DNA from: CALBPI01 sp038531945
GTDB taxonomy: Bacteria; Pseudomonadota; Gammaproteobacteria; Steroidobacterales; Woeseiaceae
Length of the DNA: 64,000 nt
Reading direction: 5' to 3'
NCBI GenBank assembly: GCA_038531945.1
Contig: JBCBBH010000005.1
Location: forward strand, 186,001 to 250,000
Shown here one piece after another: positions 42,901 to 50,936 of the stretch. The notes under the pieces are model-generated. The model searched no databases and was not told the DNA's origin. It worked only from the letters and a program-made list of their open reading frames with translations. The first letter of the stretch is position 1, and each line of letters starts with the position of its first letter. The position numbers and the translations under genes are program-made.

Positions 42901-43235
42901 AAGTCGTCGGGCAGGTAACGGGCCCATCGCTTCATGAAGCGGTGACCCTTATCCGTGAGATAGATTCGCTTCTTCCGCAGGTTGGCTTGATCGAGGTGCT
43001 GCTCGATCAACGCCGGCCCAGGCGTTTTGCGACTGGTCACAGCCGACAGATCCGCGAGGTTGCGCGACAATGCGGTCGTGCTGATGCCGGCCAGCTGTTG
43101 TGCGAGTTCATTTTGGCTCAATCCTTCCGAACGTGCGACATGCAGTAATACCAGCAAACGCTGCACTGTAACGTCTGGTGCGATGTGATCGCGAGCGTAG
43201 GTGAGGAAGTCGAGAAAGTCGATAGGTTGTGACAT
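42897..43235 (-). CDS. MarR-like winged-helix regulator
   Basis: 112 residues, a MarR-type winged helix: LSQNELAQQLAGISTTALSRNLADL as helix-turn-helix (about 39-63) and a basic wing with NLRKKRIYLTDKGHRFMKRW. Smaller than typical MarR (about 140). Translationally coupled to sdaA. The 14-bp palindrome just upstream, overlapping the divergent dps promoter, is its most likely operator. Confidence 0.78.
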   Translation of the reverse strand: MSQPIDFLDFLTYARDHIAPDVTVQRLLVLLHVARSEGLSQNELAQQLAGISTTALSRNLADLSAVTSRKTPGPALIEQHLDQANLRKKRIYLTDKGHRFMKRWARYLPDDL

Positions 43236-43248
43236 GCCAGCCCTTTAT

Positions 43249-43262
43249 TTGCGATATCGCAA
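43249..43262. promoter_or_regulatory. 14-bp perfect palindrome, candidate MarR operator
   Basis: TTGCGATATCGCAA is a perfect palindrome between the marR-sdaA and dps start codons. TTGC-N6-GCAA spacing is typical of MarR operators. Its left half (TTGCGA) doubles as a possible dps -35. Confidence 0.6.
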
Positions 43263-43277
43263 CTATTGTGCTACTGT
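43249..43277 (+). promoter_or_regulatory. Candidate dps promoter
   Basis: TTGCGA (43249-43254) and TACTGT (43272-43277) are 17 bp apart, about 28 bp before the dps ATG. A protein bound to the palindrome would block the -35. Confidence 0.4.
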
Positions 43278-43305
43278 TTACGCTCATTGGCAACACGGAG
43301 GACCC

Positions 43306-43818
43306 ATGACACAGGCAGTCCTAAAACATTCTGTATCTGAACTTGAAAACCGATCCGGTATCGACCGGAAATCCCGCGAAACACTCGCCGACCGGCTGAG
43401 GCTCGCGTTATCGAACGCCTACCAACTGATGATCAACACCCAGATTGTGCACTGGAATGCACAGGGTCCGTTGTTCTTCAGCGTACATAAACTGACGGAA
43501 AGTCAGTACGAAAATTTGTTCGGGACAATCGATGATTTAGCAGAGCGCATCCGCGCGTTGGGCATGCCGGCGCCACGAACCGTCGGAGCCTTGTTTTCGA
43601 CCGACCTGATGAAAGATTTTGAAGAGTCGGCAAACCTTGAGACGTATCTGGAGCGCTTGATCGCAGCGAACGACCGCCTGGCGACCGAGCTCAGAGAGAC
43701 GATCAAGGTCGCGGAAAAGGCAGACGACGTGAAAACAGCCGATCTGCTGACCGACTTTATTGGCACGCTTGAAGAAGCTGCGTGGATGTACCGCGCGACG
43801 CTTGGCGACCAAAGCTAG
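43306..43818 (+). CDS. dps: Dps-family ferritin-like DNA-protection protein
   Basis: 170 residues from ATG 43306 after GGAGGA. The ferritin-like four-helix pattern has the Dps signature: YQLMINTQIVHWNAQGPLFFSVH (di-iron His and ligands), ENLFGTIDDLAERIRALGMPAP, and LLTDFIGTLEEAAWMYRA at the end. Dps oxidises Fe(II) with peroxide, stores iron and protects DNA under stress. Followed by a strong terminator, so monocistronic. Confidence 0.92.
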   Translation: MTQAVLKHSVSELENRSGIDRKSRETLADRLRLALSNAYQLMINTQIVHWNAQGPLFFSVHKLTESQYENLFGTIDDLAERIRALGMPAPRTVGALFSTDLMKDFEESANLETYLERLIAANDRLATELRETIKVAEKADDVKTADLLTDFIGTLEEAAWMYRATLGDQS

Positions 43819-43850
43819 GATTAGACGCAGGGGACAGCGCGCCTAATGCG

Positions 43851-43880
43851 AAGCCTCAGCCTCACGGCTGGGGCTTTTTT
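43851..43880 (+). terminator. Rho-independent terminator after dps
   Basis: AAGCCTCAGCC (43851-43861) pairs with GGCTGGGGCTT with a TCAC loop (43862-43865) and runs into T6 (43875-43880). Very clear. Confidence 0.9.
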
Positions 43881-43920
43881 CGTCTATGCTTGCGGCGCGA
43901 ATATTCGAGGGGTCGCGAGA

Positions 43921-43980
43921 ATGAAGGAAGTCTGCTGTTCCACGCCCGTCTGGCGGATCCCTTTTGGGAGTGGCCAATGA
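43921..43980 (+). CDS. Possible 19-residue upstream peptide overlapping the GNAT start
   Basis: ATG 43921 follows GAGGGG (43907-43912) at 8 bp and reads MKEVCCSTPVWRIPFGSGQ to a TGA at 43978-43980, which overlaps the ATG of the next gene (ATGA). It looks like a coupled leader peptide or a small gene. Cys-rich and Pro/Trp-containing. No homolog is known to me. Confidence 0.4.
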   Translation: MKEVCCSTPVWRIPFGSGQ

Positions 43981-44393
43981 CCAGCATCGTTGAGATTGTC
44001 TACACGGACGAGGAGCCGCTCGACACCGATCAGTTTATCGACCTGTTGAAGCGCTCCGGCTTGGCCGAGCGCCGCCCCGTCGGTGACCGTCCAACCATGG
44101 CGTCGATGGTCCTGAACGCAGATATCCTGATGACCGCGTGGGCCGGCGACACGCCCATCGGTGTTGCGCGGTCGGTCACTGACTTTTCCTATTGCTGTTA
44201 CTTGTCGGACCTTGCAGTCGACGAAGCCTGGCAACGCCAAGGCGTCGGTGAGCAGCTGATCAATGCGACCGTCGCGCGCTTGTCGCCGCAATGCCAGCTG
44301 ATCCTGTTGAGCGCACCCGCGGCTACCGAGTTCTATCCTCGAGTGGGTTTCGATCCGCACAAAAGCGCGTGGGTGCGCAAGCCCAGCACGTAG
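43977..44393 (+). CDS. GNAT-family N-acetyltransferase
   Basis: 138 residues from ATG 43977 after GGGAG. The GNAT core has YLSDLAVDEAWQRQGVGEQLI (acetyl-CoA loop R/Q-x-x-G-x-G/V) and ends with the FYPRVGF strand common to small YhbS/ArgA-like acetyltransferases. Substrate unknown. It shares four bases with the small upstream peptide. Its end is 3 bp from the convergent GST gene. Confidence 0.85.
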   Translation: MTSIVEIVYTDEEPLDTDQFIDLLKRSGLAERRPVGDRPTMASMVLNADILMTAWAGDTPIGVARSVTDFSYCCYLSDLAVDEAWQRQGVGEQLINATVARLSPQCQLILLSAPAATEFYPRVGFDPHKSAWVRKPST

Positions 44394-44396
44394 CGC

Positions 44397-45002
44397 TCAT
44401 TCCGAGGGCGGCTGGGACGCGGCTTCCGCGCGTTGAAACGCAGGTCGTTCCGCGCAACGCGCCAAATAGCCGTCCAGAATCTCCGACTCGGGCATGATGC
44501 CGAACGCTTTCATGAACCGAACACTGCTGCCCAACATGACATCCGCGGCCGTGAACGCGTCGCCCATGGCCCAAACGCGCGACCCGAGGCGTTCGGTCAG
44601 CGCTGCGATCATCGTCGGATAGTCGCCCCAGCCGTGCTGGATGCGATTGGCTTTTGATGTCCCGAACGCCTCTGCCATGCAGGGTTCGATAACGGCCGGC
44701 GTAAACATCAACCAAAACAGGAATTCGCCACGATTCGGGTCGTCGATGGTCGGGCTTAGCGCGCCGGGGCAGTATTTGTCCGCGACGTAGAGGCAAATTG
44801 CAGACGACTCAGCCATCGCGACATCGCCGTCCACGATCGCCGGAACCTTGCCAAGCGGGCTGGCGCGCTCGAAATCGGCGTCGCGTTGGGCGTTTTGCTC
44901 GCGAATGTCGACCGGCACGATCTCGTACTCGACACCAGCCTCCTCGAGCATCCAGACGCCGCGCATACCGCGGGTTCGCGGGAACGTGTACAGCTTGATC
45001 AT
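44397..45002 (-). CDS. Glutathione S-transferase
   Basis: 201 residues. Thioredoxin-like N-domain with SPLGKVPAIVDGD (cis-Pro), AESSAICLYVADKY (glutathione-binding Glu-Ser), then an all-helical C-domain ending with MGDAFTAADVMLG (N-capping box). A cytosolic GST likely of the beta or nu-like type. Its ATG shares a base with the stop of the solute-binding-protein gene upstream. Confidence 0.88.
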   Translation of the reverse strand: MIKLYTFPRTRGMRGVWMLEEAGVEYEIVPVDIREQNAQRDADFERASPLGKVPAIVDGDVAMAESSAICLYVADKYCPGALSPTIDDPNRGEFLFWLMFTPAVIEPCMAEAFGTSKANRIQHGWGDYPTMIAALTERLGSRVWAMGDAFTAADVMLGSSVRFMKAFGIMPESEILDGYLARCAERPAFQRAEAASQPPSE

Positions 45003-45871
45003 CAGGTGGATTCCTCCGCGAGCAGTGTTCGCGCGTTTATTTTGGTTTCGATCAGATTCAATTCAAGCAGTGTGTCTGCGACCGATTGCATTTCAGTTAC
45101 CGTCGCAGCCACGCTGTCCGGCCAGCGAGTCTCGGAAAGCCAGCGCTCGACATCGCTGGTTGCGAGTTGATACTCGACTGTAAATTGCGTGACTGCATCG
45201 GGAGCGGATGCGATCTCGTTGGCTTTGTGTAACGCTTGGTGCAGGCGGTCGGCGTACGCGGCCACGATCTCGGGTGGCTGGTCTCGGCGGCAACAGGCGA
45301 CAAAACATGGCCACGGTGTGGGCAAAACATCGATTCGCCGGAACTCGCCGGACGTGACCAGGGGCGCTGTCGTGGCACGCTCCCAAAGAAACACATCGGC
45401 CTCACCCGCAGAAAACGCTTCGCGTGCGCCATCCAGAGTGTTCACGACTTGGTATTCGACCGGCTGCGGCCATGCGTTTTGTTTGGCGTAAAGTCCGGCC
45501 ATCAAATGTGAGCCGCTGCCGAATCGACTGATGGCGACCCGGGGGGGCGTCAGGTCATCAGCGCTCTGGTAGGCACTGGATGCGGGTACGTGGACGCCCC
45601 AGTACAACGGCGACTCGACCCAAACGCCCAGAATTATGAGCGGCACACCCCGCGCCGCACCCACGATCGCGCCCTCTGTCAGGAGTATCGCGATATCGGT
45701 ATCGCCATTCTCAAGCAGCTCCAGCATGCGCCCGGTACCTTCCGGGATTTCCTGCCAGGCCACAGACTCAGCGTCGGCCAATCTTCGCCACGCCCGATTG
45801 AAATGTTCGGGCACACCGCAAACGCGCGGAGTTGTCGACACGATTCCCAAAGTTGGTATCCAGTTCGTCAA
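45002..45871 (-). CDS. SsuA/ThiY-like periplasmic-binding-fold protein
   Basis: 289 residues of the PBP fold (N-lobe GIVSTTPRVCGVPEHFNRAW, hinge region FLWERATTAPL). The chain lacks a signal peptide and has no permease or ATPase genes around it, so it may be a cytosolic relative rather than a transporter subunit. Close in style to ABC sulfonate/pyrimidine-precursor binding proteins of the NMT1 group. Translation is coupled to the GST gene (TGATG). Confidence 0.72.
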   Translation of the reverse strand: MTNWIPTLGIVSTTPRVCGVPEHFNRAWRRLADAESVAWQEIPEGTGRMLELLENGDTDIAILLTEGAIVGAARGVPLIILGVWVESPLYWGVHVPASSAYQSADDLTPPRVAISRFGSGSHLMAGLYAKQNAWPQPVEYQVVNTLDGAREAFSAGEADVFLWERATTAPLVTSGEFRRIDVLPTPWPCFVACCRRDQPPEIVAAYADRLHQALHKANEIASAPDAVTQFTVEYQLATSDVERWLSETRWPDSVAATVTEMQSVADTLLELNLIETKINARTLLAEEST

Positions 45872-45965
45872 AAGAATGTCGTTCTACCGGCAAGCCTGCA
45901 AAACGAATGACAAGTGTATGAAAAGTTGAAACAAAAGTGTGCGCTGGTTCACAAGTCCTTTTTGG
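45872..45965. other. Intergenic, no gene seen
   Basis: AT-richer stretch between the binding protein and the Pho-like repeats. I see no credible coding frame or terminator; one frame from 45937 overlaps the repeats and is not supported. Confidence 0.5.
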
Positions 45966-46009
45966 CCGTCATATTCCTGTAACAAACGCGTCACTTACGC
46001 GTCATAGAC
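45966..46009 (+). promoter_or_regulatory. Four tandem PhoB-like 11-bp half-sites
   Basis: CCGTCATATTC, CTGTAACAAAC, GCGTCACTTAC and GCGTCATAGAC lie head to tail without gaps, each with the GT(C/A)A(T/C) core. The first two units match the 18-bp Pho-box consensus at 14 positions by my count. A TAGTCT at 46016-46021 could be the -10. The ATG is about 120 bp downstream. Confidence 0.65.
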
Positions 46010-46127
46010 CGCTCTTAGTCTCTCGCCGTCGATTCAAGGGTGGGCGTGTCCATACCGGCAGCGAAATGGCTGGCGGCGCGTTGCCTGCGATCCAAATTCA
46101 ATCAACAGAATTAGCGGAGTTTGCATC

Positions 46128-47810
46128 ATGATGCGCAAGAGCCTCCTCCCCGGCGCGGTCGCGCTGGCCCTTTTCGCCGGTTGTGGCGGCGGTGATATCA
46201 ACATCGAGCCAAGCACCTCGGTGAACAACAGCAACAACACCACCACCACGAACAACGGTACCCCGCAGGATGCTGACGCAGTGTGCGCCTCCTACACCAA
46301 CTCTGGCGGCCAGGAAATTGGCGGTTCATTCGACGGAACCAACTGCATTTACGCGCCGTCATTCTCGGATGCCGGCAACAACATCACGGTAGACCTCACG
46401 ATTCCGGCGCTCGACAACGGCGGCGCTCACATCTTCGAAGGTAGCCTTTTCATCGGCGAGACGTTCGACAACGACGCAGCGTTGGCTGCGGCTGGCCTTA
46501 CCGAAGGCGGCGACGGCCCGGTTCTTACCGTTGAGGCAGGCGCGACGCTCGCATGGCAGACCAGTGCTGACTTCCTGATCATCAACCGCGGCTCTCAGCT
46601 GTTTGCGGTTGGCCGCGCTGACGCGCCGATCACGTTCACGTCGGTATCAGACGTCAACGGCACGGTCGCTTTTGACGACGTCCAGCAGTGGGGTGGCATG
46701 GTCATGAACGGCTTTGGCGTGACCAACAACTGCCAGTACACCGGATCGGTCGCTGGCGGCGATCTCGCGACCGCTGATTGCCACGTCGACGCCGAAGGCG
46801 CAGCTGGCCTCGATGAGTCGCAGTATGGCGGCGCGAACAACGCCGATAGCTCAGGTCGTATGGAGTACGTTCGCGTCAAGCACACCGGAGCTCAGGTGGG
46901 CAACGGTGACGAGCTGAACGGCATCTCATTCGGCGGCGTAGGCAGCAACACGATCGTCGAAAATCTTCAGGTTTACTCAACGTTTGATGATGGCATCGAA
47001 ATGTTCGGTGGCGCGGTGAACTTCACCAACTTCGTTGGTTTGTACGCTCGCGACGACACCATCGATATCGATGAAGGCTACGCCGGTACGATCACGAACG
47101 CTTTGGTCATCCAGAACGAAGCGGACGGCAACCACTGCATCGAAGCTGACGGCATTGCATCCTTCTCAAGCCTAGATGCCGCTGGCGTCGAAGCGATCAT
47201 CGACCAGGGCATCAACTCGCGTCCGACGATCAACAATCTGACCTGCATCATTACCGCGAACGGCGCGGCGACCGCGACTCACGATCCGGGCGCTGGCTGG
47301 CGTTTGCGTGAGGGAATCTTCGCGACGATCAACGACTCGATGGTTATCGGTAGCTATGCGCCCACGGACACCGTCGATCCAGACAACGACGACAACTACT
47401 GCCTGCGTATCGACAACCGATCGCAACAGGCCGCGCTGGATGGCGATCTGACCTTGAACTCTGTGATCTTCGCTTGTGAAGAACAGACCCGTGGCCAAAC
47501 GTTCCCCGATGGCACGACCACCGAGCTGAGCTTCGCCGAAGGCGCGGGTAACGTCTTCGCGACGATCGCGGGTGTGGTTGATCCAACCGCCGCCGCGAAT
47601 GCTGAGCTTCAGTTGCTCGAAGGCACTCCTGGCATCTACTCGGTCCAGGCGAGCACGATTCAAGTCGACGGCGCAGATCCGATGATCATGCCAACGGCTG
47701 GAACCATCATTGGTGGTGTTAGCCTCGCGGACGATTGGACGACGGGTTGGGTCTTCGGGCTCGGCGATGTAGCCGGCGGTAACGCACTGGCTGATCTGTG
47801 GTTCGAATAA
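46128..47810 (+). CDS. Secreted lipoprotein, probable right-handed beta-helix
   Basis: 560 residues from ATG 46128 (GGAG at 46116-46119; ATG 46131 is possible). Signal peptide with lipobox FAGC (Cys19), then a low-complexity N/T linker to about residue 43. The body is repetitive, Gly/Asn/Asp-rich beta sequence (for example YVRVKHTGAQVGNGDELNGISFGG and NFTNFVGLYARDDTIDIDEG), as in parallel beta-helix (pectin-lyase-like) folds, with several Cys pairs. Acidic, Ca-binding-like. Such proteins occur beside TonB receptors; function unknown. A Pho-like promoter lies upstream. Confidence 0.72.
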   Translation: MMRKSLLPGAVALALFAGCGGGDINIEPSTSVNNSNNTTTTNNGTPQDADAVCASYTNSGGQEIGGSFDGTNCIYAPSFSDAGNNITVDLTIPALDNGGAHIFEGSLFIGETFDNDAALAAAGLTEGGDGPVLTVEAGATLAWQTSADFLIINRGSQLFAVGRADAPITFTSVSDVNGTVAFDDVQQWGGMVMNGFGVTNNCQYTGSVAGGDLATADCHVDAEGAAGLDESQYGGANNADSSGRMEYVRVKHTGAQVGNGDELNGISFGGVGSNTIVENLQVYSTFDDGIEMFGGAVNFTNFVGLYARDDTIDIDEGYAGTITNALVIQNEADGNHCIEADGIASFSSLDAAGVEAIIDQGINSRPTINNLTCIITANGAATATHDPGAGWRLREGIFATINDSMVIGSYAPTDTVDPDNDDNYCLRIDNRSQQAALDGDLTLNSVIFACEEQTRGQTFPDGTTTELSFAEGAGNVFATIAGVVDPTAAANAELQLLEGTPGIYSVQASTIQVDGADPMIMPTAGTIIGGVSLADDWTTGWVFGLGDVAGGNALADLWFE

Positions 47811-47873
47811 GCCGAATCGGCGAATGATGAGCCAAGGGTGGTCAGGCGCGTCGCCAGATCATCCACAAAAGCC

Positions 47874-47906
47874 CAGAGGTGCCGCACGGTGGGTGCGGCA
47901 CCTCTG
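47874..47906 (+). terminator. 14-bp perfect stem-loop without T-run
   Basis: CAGAGGTGCCGCAC (47874-47887) and its exact reverse complement (47893-47906) flank a GGTGG loop. No T-tract follows, so it is either a weak or partial terminator or an mRNA-stabilising and processing element between the lipoprotein and TonB genes. Confidence 0.5.
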
Positions 47907-47967
47907 ATCGGTCACACAGTTCGATTAGCTGCTGGCCGGTGTGAAACAGAACCCAGGGTCGTATGAC

Positions 47968-50706
47968 ATGAAACAGAACAAAAGAACTGCGCCATTGCTG
48001 CTGATCGCATCGCTGATGTGCGCCACTTCTGCCTTCGCGCAGGATGAGCCGGAAGAGACTGCTGAGGAGCAGTCCGGAGTCTCCCGTCCGCAGTTGCCTA
48101 CGACGATTGATGAAGTTGTAGCTATAGGTCGATTGTTGAGCAACGGTCAGGCGTTGGCGCTTGAGCGGATGGATGATGCGGCGGTCACCGATTTCCTCGG
48201 CGCGGATCAAATCAGTCGAACGGGTGATTCCAGCGTCGCGGTCGCGCTGAAGCGCGTCCCTGGGTTGTCACTCGTCAATAACCAATTTATTTACATCCGA
48301 GGCTTGGGTGAGCGGTATTCCCAGAGCACATTGAATGGCGCTTTTATCCCGTCTCCAGATCTGACCCGGAATGTGATTCCGCTGGATATTTTTCCTGTCG
48401 CGATTGTCGACTCACTTCGGGTCCAAAAGGCTTACACGCCAGACATGTCCGCCAACTTCGCTGGCGGTAGTGTCGATGTTCGTACCAAGCGGATTCCTGA
48501 TGGGTTCACCGCGTTTTGGGAAATCGGCACCGGGTTCAACACCGCGGTTAACGGCAACGTGAACAGCTATTCGGGCAGCAGCGAAGACGCGTTAGGAAGC
48601 GATGACGGTATCCGAGCTCTGTCGGGCAACTTGCTGTCGCAACTTACCCGCTTCCAGGGCAATGTGGATACACAGGGCGGCCTGCTGCAGATTCTTCAGA
48701 GCGAGAACCCGAATGCAACGGTTGCGGACGCGGAAGCCCTGAACCGGCAGCTCGCACTGGAGCTGAACCGTGGTTTGACAATCGAGAGCAAAGACCCGCT
48801 GCCGGACGTGGATTTCAAGGGCAGCATCGGCAATAAATTTGCGATCAACGATGACTGGGAGTTTGGGTTCCTTGCTGGCGCAACGTATGCGCACAACTGG
48901 CGCGAGGAAGAAACCGACACACAAAACTTCCGATTCCCCGATCAGATCAACGGCACCGAACTTGAGTCGACCCGCAACGTCAATATCTCCGGTATTTTGA
49001 ACTTCGGGCTGAGCTTCGGTGACGAGCACAGCCTGGCGACAACATCGCTGTTCCTCCGCAACACGGACGATGAGACAGTGGTGACAGATTTCTTCAACGA
49101 AAACCGTCTTCAGGAAGACGGACTCGGGTTCCGCAACTATCGATTCCTGTTTGAAGAGCGGACGATGCGGGTAAACCAGATCAGCGGTGAGCACAGGCTT
49201 GGCGCTGAGACGCGTGATCGATTCCAGTTCCTGAACTTCCTGTGGAACGTGATCCCGGAAGACAGTCAGATCGACTGGTTCTTCTCGGACTCGACGTCGC
49301 TGACCGACATCCCGAACCAGGTCGATATTCAAGGTCAGACAGTCACGGACCCAGTAACCGGCGAGGTCCTCAGCGAGAGTGTGATCAACGCGCGGAACGT
49401 TGCGGTATTCCGTTATACCGATCTTGAAGACGAGGTGGATAGCAGCCAGATCGCATTCACGATTCCGTTCGAAACCGACAAAAGCTCGGTCGACTTCAAA
49501 TTTGGTTTTGGCAGCGATCGCAAAGCGCGGACATATGAGCAGTATCAGTTTGGCCTTGGCCCTGATAGCACGGACAACGTTGCTGGGCTGACAGGTCCTC
49601 TCGGGACGGTATTCTCAGACAGCAGAATCGCAGATCCGGAAAACGAGTTTGTGTTCGATGTTCTCGGCACGGACAACCAGTCTTACATCGCAGCGACCAT
49701 CACAGATTCCAGTTTCGCGATGGTCGACTGGACCTTCGACGACACCTGGCGCGTTGCGGTAGGTGCACGGTACGAGGCTTACAGCCAGGTCGCAGTCGAT
49801 TTGCGCTTGCTGGATTTCGATCCCACCGACGGCACTCAGATCGTTCCGACAGACCCGGATGTACTGGAGGAAGCGTCGTTCCAATCGGATGATATTTACC
49901 CGTCCGTCCAGCTGACTTACATGGGTGACTGGCTTGCGGAAACGTTCCAGCTGCGATTTGGTTACAGCCAGACGGCGATTCGTCCGGATCTGCGTGAAAT
50001 TGTCGCGGCAAGTTACATCGATCCGATCACGGGCGAGATCGTTGACGGCAACCCGGGCGTGATTCCTGCAACGGTAGATAGTTTCGATGCGCGAGCGGAG
50101 TGGTTTTTTAGCGATGGTGACAATGCGACGGTGACCTTGTTCTACAAAGAAATCGCAGATCCTATCGAGTTCTTTGAATCTGCCGCATCGGACACGAACC
50201 GCGCGCGTGAGATCATTAACGCGGAATCGGCAGAGTTGTACGGCATAGAGCTGGAAGGCCTGAAGCGCCTTGGTTTCCTGGGTTCGGCATTCGATGGGTT
50301 TTTCTTGCAAGGCAACCTGACATTGCAGGATACCGAGCTTGTCGCAGGTGCGGACGCTCAGAACCCAACCAACCCGGTGCGGTCATTGACGTCAGCGTCG
50401 GACTACGTTGCGAACGTCACGTTGGGTTTCGACTCCGACGACGGGAAACACACCGCAACGCTGGTGTACAACGTGTTTGGCGAGCGACTGTACAGCGCCG
50501 GTCGGAACTTGCAGCCGGATGAATTTGAGCAACCGTTCCATGGGCTCGATTTCACGTACAGCTGGTTCCCGACCGACCGTTTGGTCGTGAAGGCAAAAGC
50601 GCAGAACATCCTCGGCGATGAGATCGAGATCGAACGACAAGGCGTGACGACGTTTACGCAGGACCCGGGATCGGCTTTCGCGTTCTCTGTGCAATGGACA
50701 TATTAA
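47968..50706 (+). CDS. TonB-dependent receptor, partner of the beta-helix lipoprotein
   Basis: 912 residues from ATG 47968 (AGGGT upstream; GTG 47941 is alternative). Signal peptide ending TSAFAQD, a short linker, plug domain with RTGDSSVAVALKRVPGLSLV, IRGLGERYSQSTLNGAFIPS and YTPDMSANFAGGSVDVRTK, then a large barrel ending in an aromatic residue (FSVQWTY). The SPDLTRNVIPLDIFP segment marks a specific TonB subfamily often found with beta-helix lipoproteins. Probably co-regulated with the gene before it. Ligand unknown. Confidence 0.87.
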   Translation: MKQNKRTAPLLLIASLMCATSAFAQDEPEETAEEQSGVSRPQLPTTIDEVVAIGRLLSNGQALALERMDDAAVTDFLGADQISRTGDSSVAVALKRVPGLSLVNNQFIYIRGLGERYSQSTLNGAFIPSPDLTRNVIPLDIFPVAIVDSLRVQKAYTPDMSANFAGGSVDVRTKRIPDGFTAFWEIGTGFNTAVNGNVNSYSGSSEDALGSDDGIRALSGNLLSQLTRFQGNVDTQGGLLQILQSENPNATVADAEALNRQLALELNRGLTIESKDPLPDVDFKGSIGNKFAINDDWEFGFLAGATYAHNWREEETDTQNFRFPDQINGTELESTRNVNISGILNFGLSFGDEHSLATTSLFLRNTDDETVVTDFFNENRLQEDGLGFRNYRFLFEERTMRVNQISGEHRLGAETRDRFQFLNFLWNVIPEDSQIDWFFSDSTSLTDIPNQVDIQGQTVTDPVTGEVLSESVINARNVAVFRYTDLEDEVDSSQIAFTIPFETDKSSVDFKFGFGSDRKARTYEQYQFGLGPDSTDNVAGLTGPLGTVFSDSRIADPENEFVFDVLGTDNQSYIAATITDSSFAMVDWTFDDTWRVAVGARYEAYSQVAVDLRLLDFDPTDGTQIVPTDPDVLEEASFQSDDIYPSVQLTYMGDWLAETFQLRFGYSQTAIRPDLREIVAASYIDPITGEIVDGNPGVIPATVDSFDARAEWFFSDGDNATVTLFYKEIADPIEFFESAASDTNRAREIINAESAELYGIELEGLKRLGFLGSAFDGFFLQGNLTLQDTELVAGADAQNPTNPVRSLTSASDYVANVTLGFDSDDGKHTATLVYNVFGERLYSAGRNLQPDEFEQPFHGLDFTYSWFPTDRLVVKAKAQNILGDEIEIERQGVTTFTQDPGSAFAFSVQWTY

Positions 50707-50736
50707 TTGTCTAGCCAGGCGTTTTCAGCCGATTGT

Positions 50737-50764
50737 AAAAAGGGCCTCTTCGGAGGCCCTTTTT
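50737..50764 (+). terminator. Rho-independent terminator between TonB receptors
   Basis: AAAAAGGGCCTC, loop TTCG and GAGGCCCTTTTT form a perfect stem with U-tract on both strands, 30 bp after the stop. Transcription of the next receptor therefore starts afresh. Confidence 0.92.
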
Positions 50765-50820
50765 CATTTCCATTGTGCCATGCAGCATGAAAGCAACAAG
50801 CCACCGACAGCCCGCATAGT

Positions 50821-50850
50821 TGCTTGCTCCGGGTGTGTTGGCGTATAACG
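50821..50850 (+). promoter_or_regulatory. Candidate promoter of the second TonB receptor
   Basis: TTGCTT (50821-50826) and TATAAC (50845-50850) are 18 bp apart. This gives a leader of about 80 bases before the GTG start. Confidence 0.45.
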
Positions 50851-50907
50851 ACACGCAGGGTAGGCCTTCGGGCCGTTGTAGGTTGTCGCGGGGGTGACAG
50901 CCGTAAT

Positions 50908-50923
50908 CGTCTTTTTTAAGACG
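50908..50923 (+). promoter_or_regulatory. Hairpin abutting the ribosome-binding site
   Basis: CGTCTT-TTTT-AAGACG forms a 6-bp stem whose last G belongs to the GGGGGG site (50923-50928) of the receptor gene. It may limit or tune translation. Confidence 0.35.
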
Positions 50924-50936
50924 GGGGGTAAAATCT

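Noticed and set aside
45937..46131. Open frame of 64 codons over the Pho-like repeats
   Set aside because: No ribosome site, overlaps the regulatory repeats and the lipoprotein start; composition is not protein-like.
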